Positions 43,040 through 53,172 of a stretch of 64,000 nucleotides of DNA are shown in pieces. How positions within the stretch are numbered: position 1 is the first letter of the stretch; every line of letters starts with the position of its first letter. A program made the position numbers and the translations under genes. Under the pieces are notes generated by a model that ran no database searches, was not told the DNA's origin, and saw nothing but the letters and a program-made list of their open reading frames with translations. The stretch is from Pseudonocardia alni (GTDB lineage: Bacteria > Actinomycetota > Actinomycetes > Mycobacteriales > Pseudonocardiaceae), in assembly GCF_002813375.1 (NCBI RefSeq), contig NZ_PHUJ01000003.1:2604001-2668000 (forward strand), written 5' to 3'.

Positions 43040-43981
43040 ATGACCACCGCTCGTTCCCCCGAACGAACCACACCCGAACGGAGTGAGCGGAACCCCGCCG
43101 GGCTCACCGCGGGCGTCGGCGCGTACGTCCTGTGGGGCCTGTTCCCGGCGTTCTGGCCGCTGCTGGACCCCGCGGCGCCGCTGGAGGTGCTCGCCCACCG
43201 CGTGCTGTGGACCGCGGTGCTGATGTCGCTGGTGCTGACCGTGCTGCGCGGCTGGGGCGACGTCCGCGGGCTCGGTGTCCGGGGATGGCTCGCGACCGCC
43301 GCCGCCGCGGTGTTCATCGCGGTGAACTGGGGCCTGTTCATCTGGGGCGTGTCGGTGGGGCTGATCGTCGAGTCCGCGCTCGGCTACTACATGACCCCGC
43401 TGGTCGGGGTGCTGTTCGGCGTCCTCGTCCTGCGGGAGCGGCTGCGGCCCGCGCAGTGGGTGGCGCTGGGGCTGGCGGCGACGGCGGTCGTCGTCATCGC
43501 CGTCGGGAACGGGACGGTGCCGTGGCTGTCGATGGCGCTGGCCTGTTCGTTCGGGATCTACGGACTGTTCAAGGCGACCGCGCCGCTGCCCGCCGCAGCC
43601 GGGCTGACCGCGGAGGGCCTCGTGCTCGTCGTGCCGGCCGCGGTGTTCCTGGTCGTCGTGGCGCTCTCCGGCGGCGGCACGTTCACCGGGCACGGCCCGT
43701 GGCACCTGCTGCTCATGCTGTCCGCGGGCCCGGCGACGGCGCTGCCGCTGCTGCTCTACGGCTCCGCGGCGCGACGGCTGCCGCTCACGACCCTCGGGGT
43801 GCTGCTCTACATCAACCCCACGCTGCAGTTCCTGTGGGGCGTGCTGGTGGTCGGCCAGACGATGGCCCCGGCCCGCTGGGCCGGGTTCGCCCTCGTCTGG
43901 CTGGCGCTGGTGGTCTTCACCGTCGACCTGCTGCGACGGCGACGTCCACCGGCACCTCAGCCCACCCGCTCCACCGTGTAG
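43040..43981 (+). CDS. rarD: EamA family transporter RarD
   Basis: 313 residues with about ten membrane segments: 'GAYVLWGLFPAFWPLLDPAA' at the start (the RarD signature), 'NWGLFIWGVSVGLIVESALG' and a second half ending 'YINPTLQFLWGVLVVGQTM'. RarD-type permeases export small metabolites; the substrate is unknown. Its last 25 bases overlap the 3' end of the convergent prenyl synthase. A neighbouring rarD is common in actinobacterial nuo regions. Confidence 0.9.
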   Translation: MTTARSPERTTPERSERNPAGLTAGVGAYVLWGLFPAFWPLLDPAAPLEVLAHRVLWTAVLMSLVLTVLRGWGDVRGLGVRGWLATAAAAVFIAVNWGLFIWGVSVGLIVESALGYYMTPLVGVLFGVLVLRERLRPAQWVALGLAATAVVVIAVGNGTVPWLSMALACSFGIYGLFKATAPLPAAAGLTAEGLVLVVPAAVFLVVVALSGGGTFTGHGPWHLLLMLSAGPATALPLLLYGSAARRLPLTTLGVLLYINPTLQFLWGVLVVGQTMAPARWAGFALVWLALVVFTVDLLRRRRPPAPQPTRSTV

Positions 43982-44970
43982 TCGGTCAGCGTCCGCAGCG
44001 CCTCGATCGCCGGGCACGGCGGCAGTACGGCCAGCTCGGCGCGCGCCCGGTCGGCGTACCCGGCGACGGTCTCGCGGGCCTTGACCAGCGCGTCACCGGA
44101 GCGGAGCAGCTCCAGCGCCTCGGCCACCTCGTCGTCGTCGCTGATCGGAGCGGCCAGCAGCTGACGCAGCCTGCGCGCGTCGGCGGAGTCGTCGCCGTCG
44201 CGCAGGGCGTAGAGCATCGGCAGGGTGTGCACGCCCTCGCGCAGGTCGGTGCCGGGCGTCTTGCCCGAGTCGTCCGACGGCGACGCGATGTCGATGATGT
44301 CGTCGGAGATCTGGAACGCCGCCCCGATGACCTCGCCGAAGGTCCGCAGCGCCTCGACGTGCTCGGCGGGTGCGCCGGAGAACATGCCGCCGTAGCGGCC
44401 CGAGGTCGCGATGAGCGACCCGGTCTTCTCCGCGACCACCCGCAGGTAGTGCTGCACCGGGTCGTCGGACGCCTTGGGGCCGCGGGTCTCGCGCATCTGA
44501 CCGGTCACGAGCAGCGCGAACGTCTCGGCGATGATCCGCACCGCGTCCGGCCCCAGGTCGGCGACCAGCCGCGACGCGTGCGCGAACAGGAAGTCCCCGG
44601 TCAGGATCGCGATCGAGTTGTCCCAGCGCGAGTTCGCGGACTCCGCGCCCCGCCGCATGGACGCCTCGTCCATCACGTCGTCGTGGTACAGCGTCGCCAG
44701 GTGGATCAGCTCCACCACGGCGGCCGCCGTGATCACCTCGTCGCGTTCGGGATGCGGTCCCACCTGCGCCGCGAGCAGCGTGAACAGCGGACGGAACCGC
44801 TTGCCCCCCGCGTCGATCAGGTGCAACGAGGTCTCGGTGACGAACTCGTAGTCGCTGTGCACCTCGCGGTGCAGCAGGTCCTCGACCCGCTTGAGCCCGT
44901 CAGCGGTGGCCTCGGCCAGGACCGGATCGGCCATCCGGATCCCGGCCACACTCTGTGTCTCCACCCCCAC
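43957..44970 (-). CDS. Trans-polyprenyl diphosphate synthase (quinone side chain), GrcC/HepT type
   Basis: 337 residues. The first Asp-rich motif is in 'LATLYHDDVMDEASMRRGAE' (DDVMD), the second in AFQISDDIIDIASPSDDSGK (DDIID), and the FQ/KxG region is 'GGKRFRPLFTLLAAQVG'. The large residues before the first DDxxD fit a medium-to-long chain product such as the menaquinone tail. It follows nuoN by 12 bases and is likely the last gene of the nuo transcript, linking side-chain synthesis to complex I. It converges on rarD with a 25-base overlap. The exact chain length is unknown. Confidence 0.92.
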   Translation of the reverse strand: MGVETQSVAGIRMADPVLAEATADGLKRVEDLLHREVHSDYEFVTETSLHLIDAGGKRFRPLFTLLAAQVGPHPERDEVITAAAVVELIHLATLYHDDVMDEASMRRGAESANSRWDNSIAILTGDFLFAHASRLVADLGPDAVRIIAETFALLVTGQMRETRGPKASDDPVQHYLRVVAEKTGSLIATSGRYGGMFSGAPAEHVEALRTFGEVIGAAFQISDDIIDIASPSDDSGKTPGTDLREGVHTLPMLYALRDGDDSADARRLRQLLAAPISDDDEVAEALELLRSGDALVKARETVAGYADRARAELAVLPPCPAIEALRTLTDYTVERVG

Positions 44971-44982
44971 AGCCTACGAACG

Positions 44983-46596
44983 TCAGCCCGAGAACGCGCC
45001 GCTGGCGGCCCATTCGAGGACGGGTGTGGGAAGAATCCCGAGAACGAGGGTCGCCAGCGTGCCCAGGGTGATGGCCACGGTGGTGAACGCCCCGGGCACG
45101 ACGACGGCCGGACCGTCCTCGGCGGGCTCCCGGAAGTACATGAGCACCACGATGCGCAGGTAGAAGAACGCGGCCACCGCGGACGCGACCAGCGCGATCA
45201 CCACCAGCGGCACCATGCCGTCCGCCGACGCCGCCGAGAACACCGCGAACTTGGCGGTGAACCCGCTGGTCAGCGGGATGCCGGCGAGCGCGAGCAGCAG
45301 GAACGTCATGATCCCGGCGACGAGCGGCGACCTCTTCGCCAGGCCCGCCCAGGCCGCCAGGTCCGAGGCCTCGCCGTCACCGGTGCGGACCAGCGAGATG
45401 ATCCCGAAGACCGCGACCGTCGTGAAGCCGTAGGCCAGCAGGTAGAACATCAGCCCGGACGTGCCCTGCGGCGTCAGCGCCATGGCGCCGAGCAGGATGA
45501 ACCCGGCGTGCGCGATCGAGGAGTAGGCGATCATGCGCTTCACGTCGGTCTGGGTGAGCCCCAGCACCGCGCCGACGACCATCGAGACGACCGCGACCAC
45601 CCACAGCACGCCGCGCCACTCCCAGACGGTGCTGCCGAAGCCGACGTAGAGCACCCGGGCGATCGCACCGAACGCGGCGACCTTCGTGCAGGCCGCCATG
45701 AACGCCGTGACCGGCGTCGGGGCGCCCTGGTAGACGTCCGGGGTCCAGGTGTGGAACGGGGCGACCGAGCCCTTGAACAGCAGCCCCACCAGCAGCAGCG
45801 CCAGGCCCGCGAACAGCAGCGTGTCCGACGCCAGGGTGCCCGCGGCGGCCTGGGAGATCGCCGAGAGCCGCACCGAGCCCGCGTAGCCGTAGAGCAGCGC
45901 GATGCCGTAGAGGAAGAACGCCGAGCCGAACGCGCCGAGCAGGAAGTACTTGACCGCGGACTCCTGCGACAGCAGCCGGCGGCGCCGCGCCAGCCCGCAC
46001 ATCAGGTACAGCGGCAGCGACAGGACCTCGAGGGCGATGAACATCGTGAGCAGGTCGTTCGCCGCGACGAACGCCATCATGCCGCCGAGCGCGAACAGCA
46101 CGAACGGGAACGGCTCGGTCTGCATCGTCGGTGTCTCGTCGGGCGCCCCGTAGGAGCGGTCGACGTGCTCGCCGCCGGCCGGGGTGGCCGGGCCGCCGCC
46201 GGAGCGGACCGCGGCCCGCTCGGCGGCCGAGGCCACGAACACCCCGCCCGGCTCCACCGACCGGTCCGCGATCAGCAGCAGGCTGGGGATCGCGAGGACG
46301 ATCAGGGTGCCCCACAGGAACAGCGACGGCGCGTCCACCGACAGCGCGGTGCCGAAGGTCAGCACCGCCGCCGGGGACCCGAGCGCGTACCCGGCCAGCG
46401 CGACGAGCGCCGCGACCAGGGTCAGCCCGGTCAGCACGACCTGGACCGGCCAGCGCTGGTGCCGCGGGAGGAACGCCTCCAGCAGCACCGACACGCAGGC
46501 ACCCGCGAACACGATCCACAGCGGCGCGGTGGCCGCCCAGTCGACCGCGGGCATCTCGATCGGAGCCACCTGGGCGGGGAGAACCAACGAGCTCAT
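44983..46596 (-). CDS. nuoN: NADH-quinone oxidoreductase subunit N
   Basis: 537 residues, about 14 membrane helices of the Mrp antiporter type. Conserved 'VLSLPLYLMCGLARRRRLLS' and ESAVKYFLLGAFGSAFFLYG contain the key Glu and Lys; KGSVAPFHTWTPDVYQGAPT and 'DVKRMIAYSSIAHAG' follow. It is one of the three antiporter-like proton pumps. The start overlaps nuoM by four bases. An inserted hydrophilic loop near residues 110-160 is actinobacterial. Confidence 0.96.
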   Translation of the reverse strand: MSSLVLPAQVAPIEMPAVDWAATAPLWIVFAGACVSVLLEAFLPRHQRWPVQVVLTGLTLVAALVALAGYALGSPAAVLTFGTALSVDAPSLFLWGTLIVLAIPSLLLIADRSVEPGGVFVASAAERAAVRSGGGPATPAGGEHVDRSYGAPDETPTMQTEPFPFVLFALGGMMAFVAANDLLTMFIALEVLSLPLYLMCGLARRRRLLSQESAVKYFLLGAFGSAFFLYGIALLYGYAGSVRLSAISQAAAGTLASDTLLFAGLALLLVGLLFKGSVAPFHTWTPDVYQGAPTPVTAFMAACTKVAAFGAIARVLYVGFGSTVWEWRGVLWVVAVVSMVVGAVLGLTQTDVKRMIAYSSIAHAGFILLGAMALTPQGTSGLMFYLLAYGFTTVAVFGIISLVRTGDGEASDLAAWAGLAKRSPLVAGIMTFLLLALAGIPLTSGFTAKFAVFSAASADGMVPLVVIALVASAVAAFFYLRIVVLMYFREPAEDGPAVVVPGAFTTVAITLGTLATLVLGILPTPVLEWAASGAFSG

Positions 46597-48248
46597 CGAG
46601 CGATCCCTCCAGCGACGACCGGGTCGGGCAGGCCGAGCTCGGTCATCGTCGCCGTCACCGACGGGTTGATCAGGTCGAGCACCGGGCCCGGGTAGAAGCC
46701 GAGCACCACGATCGCGACGATCAGCGGCACGAGCACGCCGATCTCGCGACCCGTGAGGTCGGGGAAGCCGGAGCCCTTGCGCTGCGCGGCGACCGCCGGG
46801 TCGATCATCGACCCCGGGCCGCCCGCGCCGCCCCGCTCCAGCGCCGCCATGACCGCGGTGCCGCGCACCGGGCCCTGCATCGTGCGCTGGTAGAACCACA
46901 GCACGTAGAGCGCGGCGAAGATGATGCCGATCGTCGCGATCACGGTGAACACCGGCCGGTTCGGGAACGAGCCGACCAGCACCAGGAACTCCGAGACGAA
47001 CGAGTTCGTGCCGGGCAGCGCCAGCGAGCTCATCCCGGCCAGCAGCAGACAGCCCGCCATCACCGGGGCGAGCTTCGCGACGCCGCCGTAGTCGGCGATC
47101 AGGCGCGAGCCGCCGCGGCTGATCAGCACGCCGACCATGACGAACAGCATGCCGGTCGAGAGACCGTGGTTGACCATGTAGAGCGTCGCGCCGGCGAAGG
47201 CCTGCGAGGAGAACGCGAACACCCCGAGCGCGATGAAGCCGAAGTGCGCCACCGAGGTGTAGGCGACGAACCGGCCCATGTCGGTCTGGGCGACCGCGAG
47301 CAGCGCGGCGTAGACGATCCCGGCGACGGCGAGCACCAGCACCAGCGGCGCCAGGGTCTGCGACGCCTGCGGGAACAGCGGCAGCAGGTAGCGCAGGAAG
47401 CCGTAGGTACCGACCTTGTCCAGCACGCCGACCAGCAGCACCGCGCCGACGATCGGGGCCTCGGCACCGGCGTCGGGCAGCCAGGTGTGGAACGGCACGA
47501 GCGGCGCCTTGATCGCGAACGCGACGAAGAAGCCGAGGAACAGCCAGATCTGGGTCGACTCCGGCACGCTCGACGCCATCGCCTGCAGGTCGGCCCAGGT
47601 GAACGTGCCCTGGCCCAGCTGCTGCTCGCTGACCACGAACAGCCCGATCAGCGACGCCAGCATGATGAGGCCGCCGAGCAGCGAGTACAGGAAGAACTTC
47701 ACCGCCGCGTACTGCCGGCGCGGCCCGCCGAAGCGGCCGATCAGGAAGTACATCGGGACCAGCATGGCCTCGAAGAACACGTAGAACAGGAAGACGTCGG
47801 TGGCGGCGAAGACACCGACCAGCGTCGCCTGGGTCGCCAGCAGCAGCGCGAAGTATCCGGCGGCCGAGCGGCCCTCGGGCAGCTTCTCCGCCCACGCGAA
47901 CAGCATCAGGCCGGGCACCAGGAACGCGGTGAGCCCGATCAGCGCCAGCGCGATGCCGTCGACGCCGAACGCGATGTGCGTACCGAACGCGGGGATCCAG
48001 GACATCGAGAACTCGAGCTGGAACCGGGCGCCGGCCTGCGCCGCGGGGATGGAGTAGAGCGCCCACGCGACGACGACGAGTACCAGCTCCAGCAGCGCCG
48101 TCGCCATCGCGACCGCCTTCGCGAGCCCGGTGTTGGCGCGCAGCGGGTACATGACCAGCGCGCCGACGACCGGCACCAGCAGCAGGACGATCAGGAACGG
48201 GTTGCCCCCGGAGCCGGGGACGATGGGAGCCGTGTCCAGGGGGGTCAT
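46593..48248 (-). CDS. nuoM: NADH-quinone oxidoreductase subunit M
   Basis: 551 residues, about 14 helices: '[20 protein letters not shown]' with the essential Glu, '[20 protein letters not shown]', [20 protein letters not shown] and '[19 protein letters not shown]'. The second antiporter-like pump of complex I. It overlaps nuoL (upstream) and nuoN (downstream) by four bases each. Confidence 0.96.
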   Translation of the reverse strand: MTPLDTAPIVPGSGGNPFLIVLLLVPVVGALVMYPLRANTGLAKAVAMATALLELVLVVVAWALYSIPAAQAGARFQLEFSMSWIPAFGTHIAFGVDGIALALIGLTAFLVPGLMLFAWAEKLPEGRSAAGYFALLLATQATLVGVFAATDVFLFYVFFEAMLVPMYFLIGRFGGPRRQYAAVKFFLYSLLGGLIMLASLIGLFVVSEQQLGQGTFTWADLQAMASSVPESTQIWLFLGFFVAFAIKAPLVPFHTWLPDAGAEAPIVGAVLLVGVLDKVGTYGFLRYLLPLFPQASQTLAPLVLVLAVAGIVYAALLAVAQTDMGRFVAYTSVAHFGFIALGVFAFSSQAFAGATLYMVNHGLSTGMLFVMVGVLISRGGSRLIADYGGVAKLAPVMAGCLLLAGMSSLALPGTNSFVSEFLVLVGSFPNRPVFTVIATIGIIFAALYVLWFYQRTMQGPVRGTAVMAALERGGAGGPGSMIDPAVAAQRKGSGFPDLTGREIGVLVPLIVAIVVLGFYPGPVLDLINPSVTATMTELGLPDPVVAGGIAR

Positions 48249-50194
48249 GAGACGAACCTCACCGCCAGCATCGCGGCGACGACGATGACCGCCCCGCCGA
48301 GCATCGAGAGTGCGTAGGACCGGACGAAGCCGGTCTGGAGCCGGCGCAGGCGGCTGGAACCGCCGCCGAACGCCGACGCGGTGCCGTTGACGGCCCCGTC
48401 GATCCCGCGGTCGTCGAACCAGGCGAGCGCCCGCGTGAGGACGATGCCGGGCCGCTCGATGAACGCCTCGTTGAAGGCGTTCGCGCCGAGGTCGGCACGG
48501 GCCGCGGCGACGACCGGCGACACCCGCTGCGGGCGCTCCACCTGCACCGGGGAGCGGCCGACGAACAGGTAGCCCGCCAGCACGCCGAGCAGCGAGACGC
48601 CGACGACCAGCCACGGGATCACCGCGTGCGGCAGGGCGCCGCCCTCGAGCTCGACGCGCTCCCCCACGACCGGGGCGAGCCACTCCGGGACCATCCCGTA
48701 GAGCACGCCCCCGCCGAAGACGGAGCCGACGGCCAGCACGATCATCGGGACGGTCATCGTCGCCGGGGACTCGTGCGGGTGGTAGTCGCGGCCGTCGGTG
48801 GACTGCACCGTGCGCCAGCGCTCCGCACCGAAGAACGTCATGATCATCAGGCGGGTCATGTAGAAGGCGGTCAGACCGGCCGCGAGCGTCGCGAGCCCGC
48901 CGAACACCCAGCCCTGCCAGCCCTCCTGGGCGAACGCGGCCTCGATGATCGCGTCCTTGGAGAAGTAGCCGGACAGGAACGGGAAGCCGATCAGCGCGAG
49001 GTAGCCGAGGCCGAAGGTCACGAAGGTGACCGGCATCTTCCGCCACAGGCCGCCGAAGCGGCGCATGTCGACGTCGTCGTTCATGGCGTGCATGACCGAA
49101 CCGGCGCCGAGGAAGAGCCCGGCCTTGAAGAAGCCGTGCGTCAGCAGGTGCAGGATGCCCAGCGCGTAGCCGGCCGGCCCGAGCCCGACGGCGAGGATCA
49201 TGTAGCCGATCTGGCTGACCGTGGAGTAGGCCAGGACCTTCTTGATGTCGTCGTAGGCGCAACCGATGATCGCGCCGATCATCAGCGTGATGACACCGAT
49301 GATCGCGACGACCAGCCGTCCGGTCTCGGACAGGTTGTAGATCGGCGAGGCCCGGGCGATGAGGTAGACGCCCGCGGTGACCATCGTGGCCGCGTGGATG
49401 AGGGCCGAGACCGGGGTCGGGCCCTCCATCGCGTCCGGGAGCCAGGACTGCAGCGGGAACTGGCCGGACTTTCCGCAGGCGCCGAGCAGGAGCAGCAGCG
49501 TGATCGCGAGGACCGTGCCGCCGCCGACCTCGCCGATGCGGGCGAAGACCTCGGTGTACTGCAGGGTCCCGAGCTCCAGCCAGAGCAGGAAGATCGCGAT
49601 CGCCAGGCCGACGTCGCCGACCCGGTTCATCAGGAAGGCCTTCTTCGCCGCCGTCGCCGCGGAGGGCCGGTCCTGGTAGAAGCCGATCAGCAGGTACGAC
49701 GCCAGACCGACGCCCTCCCAGCCGAGGTAGAGCATCACGAAGTTGTTGCCGAGGACCAGCACCAGCATCGCGGCGACGAACAGGTTCAGCTGCGCGAAGA
49801 ACCGCCGCCGGTTCGGGTCGTGGCTCATGTAGCCGACCGAGTAGAGGTGGATGAGCGCCCCGACCCCGGTGATCAGCAGTACGAACGTCAGCGACAGCGT
49901 GTCGATCCGGAGCCCGAAGTCGACCTCCAGCGCGCCGGAGGACATCCAGGACCACAGCGACTGCTCGCGCAGCCGCTCGTCGGCGGGCAGACCGAGGGTC
50001 TGCAGGAATATCGTCACACCGACGACGAACGCGCCGACGACGGTCGCGACGCCGAGCCAGTGGCCCCAGGCGTCGGCCCGCCGTCCGGCGAGGAAGAGCA
50101 CGAGTGCACCGGCCGCGGGGAGCGCGATCAGCAACCAGGCCAGCGAGGCGGCGCCGGTCGCCTGCGGGGCGGCCTGTGCGAGAAGGACGGTCAC
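48245..50194 (-). CDS. nuoL: NADH-quinone oxidoreductase subunit L
   Basis: 649 residues, about 16 helices, including '[19 protein letters not shown]' with the key Glu, '[20 protein letters not shown]', [20 protein letters not shown] and '[20 protein letters not shown]', with a long C-terminal lateral helix. The distal antiporter-like pump. Ten bases separate it from nuoK. Confidence 0.96.
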   Translation of the reverse strand: MTVLLAQAAPQATGAASLAWLLIALPAAGALVLFLAGRRADAWGHWLGVATVVGAFVVGVTIFLQTLGLPADERLREQSLWSWMSSGALEVDFGLRIDTLSLTFVLLITGVGALIHLYSVGYMSHDPNRRRFFAQLNLFVAAMLVLVLGNNFVMLYLGWEGVGLASYLLIGFYQDRPSAATAAKKAFLMNRVGDVGLAIAIFLLWLELGTLQYTEVFARIGEVGGGTVLAITLLLLLGACGKSGQFPLQSWLPDAMEGPTPVSALIHAATMVTAGVYLIARASPIYNLSETGRLVVAIIGVITLMIGAIIGCAYDDIKKVLAYSTVSQIGYMILAVGLGPAGYALGILHLLTHGFFKAGLFLGAGSVMHAMNDDVDMRRFGGLWRKMPVTFVTFGLGYLALIGFPFLSGYFSKDAIIEAAFAQEGWQGWVFGGLATLAAGLTAFYMTRLMIMTFFGAERWRTVQSTDGRDYHPHESPATMTVPMIVLAVGSVFGGGVLYGMVPEWLAPVVGERVELEGGALPHAVIPWLVVGVSLLGVLAGYLFVGRSPVQVERPQRVSPVVAAARADLGANAFNEAFIERPGIVLTRALAWFDDRGIDGAVNGTASAFGGGSSRLRRLQTGFVRSYALSMLGGAVIVVAAMLAVRFVS

Positions 50195-50204
50195 CAGCGC
50201 GCTC

Positions 50205-50504
50205 CTAGTACTTCAAGAGGTTCGCGTCGTCCACCGACGACGACTGGCGGGTGCGGAAGATCGCCGTGATGATCGCGAGCCCGACGACGACCTCACAGGC
50301 CGCGACGACCATCACGAACAGGGCCATCACCTGGCCGTCGAGGTTGCCGTTGATGCGCGAGAACGTGACCAGGGTCAGGTTCACCGCGTTCAGCATGAGC
50401 TCGATGCACATGAACACGACCACGGCGTTGCGCCGCACCAGGACGCCGACGGCGCCGATGGTGAACAGCAGCGCCGAGAGCAGCAGGTAGTACTCGGGCC
50501 TCAT
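50205..50504 (-). CDS. nuoK: NADH-quinone oxidoreductase subunit K
   Basis: 99 residues, three membrane helices, with '[20 protein letters not shown]' and '[20 protein letters not shown]' carrying the two buried Glu residues of the proton path. It overlaps nuoJ by four bases. Confidence 0.97.
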   Translation of the reverse strand: MRPEYYLLLSALLFTIGAVGVLVRRNAVVVFMCIELMLNAVNLTLVTFSRINGNLDGQVMALFVMVVAACEVVVGLAIITAIFRTRQSSSVDDANLLKY

Positions 50505-51352
50505 CGGTGCTCCCCGGTGTCGGCGGCCTCACCGGAGGCGGCGGTCCGGTCGGGTGCCGGGCGGCCGGTCAGCGCGTGCGCGTCCGGCGTCGTCGTGTCC
50601 GGCACGTCGACCGCGACCGACTCGATGATCTCCGACAGCGACTCCGGGGCGATCGAGCCGTCGGGCAGGATCGCCGGGACCGCGACCGAGTTCGCCGTCG
50701 CGTAGACGCCGGGGCCGGGCAGCGGGGAGATGCGGGCGTGCTCGCCGCGCAGCCGCTTCAGCACCGTCGCGCGCTGGCCGATCTTGGTGTGCTGGCTGCT
50801 CTGCGAGCCGGACAGCACCATCGCGCCGAGCGCGGCGACCATCAGCAGGGCCGCGGTCAGCTCGAACGCCAGCAGGTAGTCGGTGAAGATCAGCCGGCCG
50901 AGGCCGGGGACGTTGCCGTTCCACCCGAGCCCGCCCTGCGCCAGCCCCGCGGGGGTGACGCTGGTCAGGCCGCGGGCCAGCCCGCCGACCAGCAGCGCGG
51001 CCAGCGCGACGCCGAACACCAGCGCCGCGGCCCGCTGCCCGCGCAGGACCTCGATCACCGAGTCCTTGGAGTCCCGTCCGACCAGCATGAGGACGAACAG
51101 GAACAGCATCATCACGGCACCGGTGTAGACGATGATCTGCACGAACCCGAGGAACGGGGCGGACTGCACCAGGTACAGCACCGCGATCGAGAACATCGTC
51201 AGGACCAGCAGCAGCGCGGCGTGCACCGCGTGCCGGGCGAAGACCAGGCCGAGCGCACCGGCCAGCGCCACCGGTCCGAGGATCCAGAACGCGACCGCCT
51301 CGCCGGTGCTCACCTCCCCGGCCGCCTGGGCCAGGACCGCGGCCGTGGTCAT
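50501..51352 (-). CDS. nuoJ: NADH-quinone oxidoreductase subunit J
   Basis: 283 residues: five membrane helices, including '[20 protein letters not shown]', the conserved pi-bulge helix (TM3), then a C-terminal Arg/Pro/Thr-rich soluble tail of about 80 residues that E. coli NuoJ lacks. The ATG at 51352 lies in the nuoI stop region (4-base overlap). Confidence 0.95.
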   Translation of the reverse strand: MTTAAVLAQAAGEVSTGEAVAFWILGPVALAGALGLVFARHAVHAALLLVLTMFSIAVLYLVQSAPFLGFVQIIVYTGAVMMLFLFVLMLVGRDSKDSVIEVLRGQRAAALVFGVALAALLVGGLARGLTSVTPAGLAQGGLGWNGNVPGLGRLIFTDYLLAFELTAALLMVAALGAMVLSGSQSSQHTKIGQRATVLKRLRGEHARISPLPGPGVYATANSVAVPAILPDGSIAPESLSEIIESVAVDVPDTTTPDAHALTGRPAPDRTAASGEAADTGEHR

Positions 51353-51888
51353 CGGGCCTGCTCCTTGGTCTGGTCCTGGGCGGACACCTTCGCGAGCGTC
51401 GGACCGGAGACGTAGTAGTCCTGCTCGTCGGAGCCCAGGCGCATCGGGTGCGGCGGCTGCTCCATGCCCGGCAGCAGCGGGGCCATCAGCTGCTCCTTGG
51501 TGTAGATGAGGTCCTGCCGGTTGTCGTCGGCCAGCTCGTAGAAGTTCGTCATCGTGAGCGAGCGCGTCGGGCAGGCCTCGATGCACAGGCCGCAGCCGAT
51601 GCACCGCAGGTAGTTGATCTGATAGATCGCGCCGTAGCGCTCACCGGGCGAGTACCGCGCCTCCTCGGTGTTGTCCCCGCCCTCGACGTAGATGGCGTCG
51701 GCCGGGCAGGCCCAGGCGCACAGCTCGCAGCCGACGCACTTCTCGAGCCCGTCCGGGTGCCGGTTGAGCTGGTGGCGCCCGTGGTAGCGCGGCGCGGCGG
51801 GCGGGAAGTCCTCGGGGTACTCCTCGGTGACGACCTTCTTGAACATCGTCGAGAAGGTGACGCCGAATCCCTTGAAGAAGTCGAACAT
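51349..51888 (-). CDS. nuoI: NADH-quinone oxidoreductase subunit I (two [4Fe-4S])
   Basis: 179 residues with two ferredoxin motifs, [12 protein letters not shown] and [12 protein letters not shown], forming clusters N6a/N6b between the peripheral arm and NuoB. The N-terminal amphipathic '[18 protein letters not shown]' packs on the membrane. It directly follows nuoH. Confidence 0.97.
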   Translation of the reverse strand: MFDFFKGFGVTFSTMFKKVVTEEYPEDFPPAAPRYHGRHQLNRHPDGLEKCVGCELCAWACPADAIYVEGGDNTEEARYSPGERYGAIYQINYLRCIGCGLCIEACPTRSLTMTNFYELADDNRQDLIYTKEQLMAPLLPGMEQPPHPMRLGSDEQDYYVSGPTLAKVSAQDQTKEQAR

Positions 51889-53172
51889 CTAGCGCGCGTC
51901 CTTTCCGGCCGTGACGGCCTTCCGACGCTTCGGGGGTGAGTCGGGGACCACCAGGTCCAGCGGCGGCACGGGATAGTCCGACGCCGGCTCGACCGGTGGC
52001 GGCTCGGTCTGCCGGTCGGGCAGCAGGAACGCCACCGCGAGCACGACGGCGAGCGCGAACCCGATCAGCGACAGCAGCAGCACGTAGTTGTCCGAGCCGG
52101 TGTTCACGAACGCCCGGATGCCGAAGATCGCGACGATCCAGACCAGCATGACCGGGACCAGGACCTTCCAGCCCAGCTTCATGAACTGGTCGTAGCGGAA
52201 CCGCGGCAGCGTCCCGCGCAGCCAGATGAACACGAACAGGAACAGCAGCACCTTGATGATGAAGGCGACGAACTGCAGCCAGCCGTACTCGTTGAGGAAG
52301 CTCAGCGGCCACGGCCACATGCCGCCGCCGAGGAACAGCGTCACCGCCATCGCCGAGACGGTCACCATGTTCACGTACTCGGCGAGGAAGAACAGCGCGA
52401 ACTTCAGCGACGAGTACTCGGTGTGGAACCCGCCGACCAGCTCCGACTCGGCCTCGGGGAGGTCGAACGGGGCCCGGTTGGTCTCGCCGACCATCGCGAT
52501 CACGAAGACCACGAAGCTCGGCAGCAGGAGCCAGAAGTACCAGCCCGACGCCTGCGCCCCGACGATCGTCGCGGTGGACAGCGAGCCGGAGTAGAGGACG
52601 ACGCCGACGACGGCCAGGCCCAGCGCGATCTCGTAGGAGATGACCTGGGCGGCCGAGCGCAGCGCGCCGAGCAGGGAGTACGGCGAGCCCGAGGCCCAGC
52701 CGCCGAGCACGATGCCGTAGACGCCGATCGAGGAGCAGGCCAGCACGACGAGCACGCCGACCGGGACGTCGACGAGCTGGAGCGCCGTCTGCTCGCCGAA
52801 GATCGTGACCTCGCCGCCGAACGGGATGACGGAGAAGGCGACGAACGCCGGGATCGTCGAGATGACAGGGGCGATGAAGTAGACCTTCTTGTCGGCCATC
52901 GCCGGCATGATGTCTTCCTTGAACGCCAGCTTCAGACCGTCGGCGAGGCTCTGCAGCCAGCCGCCGGGGCCGGTCCGGTTCGGGCCCGGACGGTGCTGCA
53001 TCCGGCCGACGACCTTGCGCTCCCAGTTGATCATGAACAGGGTCAGCACGACACCGAGCGCGAACAGCCCGACGACCTTGATCAGGATCAGCCAGATCGG
53101 GTCGTCGGCGAGCAGCGCCTGGGTGTGCGTCAGCTGGTCCACCGGGGTGGGCGGGACCTGGGACAGGTTCAC
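51889..53172 (-). CDS. nuoH: NADH-quinone oxidoreductase subunit H
   Basis: 427 residues, about eight helices, GTG start overlapping the nuoG stop by four bases (GTGA). Conserved segments: '[20 protein letters not shown]', '[17 protein letters not shown]', '[20 protein letters not shown]' and '[20 protein letters not shown]', which surround the quinone entrance and the E-channel. It is about 80 residues longer than in E. coli owing to a hydrophilic C-terminal tail. Confidence 0.96.
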   Translation of the reverse strand: MNLSQVPPTPVDQLTHTQALLADDPIWLILIKVVGLFALGVVLTLFMINWERKVVGRMQHRPGPNRTGPGGWLQSLADGLKLAFKEDIMPAMADKKVYFIAPVISTIPAFVAFSVIPFGGEVTIFGEQTALQLVDVPVGVLVVLACSSIGVYGIVLGGWASGSPYSLLGALRSAAQVISYEIALGLAVVGVVLYSGSLSTATIVGAQASGWYFWLLLPSFVVFVIAMVGETNRAPFDLPEAESELVGGFHTEYSSLKFALFFLAEYVNMVTVSAMAVTLFLGGGMWPWPLSFLNEYGWLQFVAFIIKVLLFLFVFIWLRGTLPRFRYDQFMKLGWKVLVPVMLVWIVAIFGIRAFVNTGSDNYVLLLSLIGFALAVVLAVAFLLPDRQTEPPPVEPASDYPVPPLDLVVPDSPPKRRKAVTAGKDAR

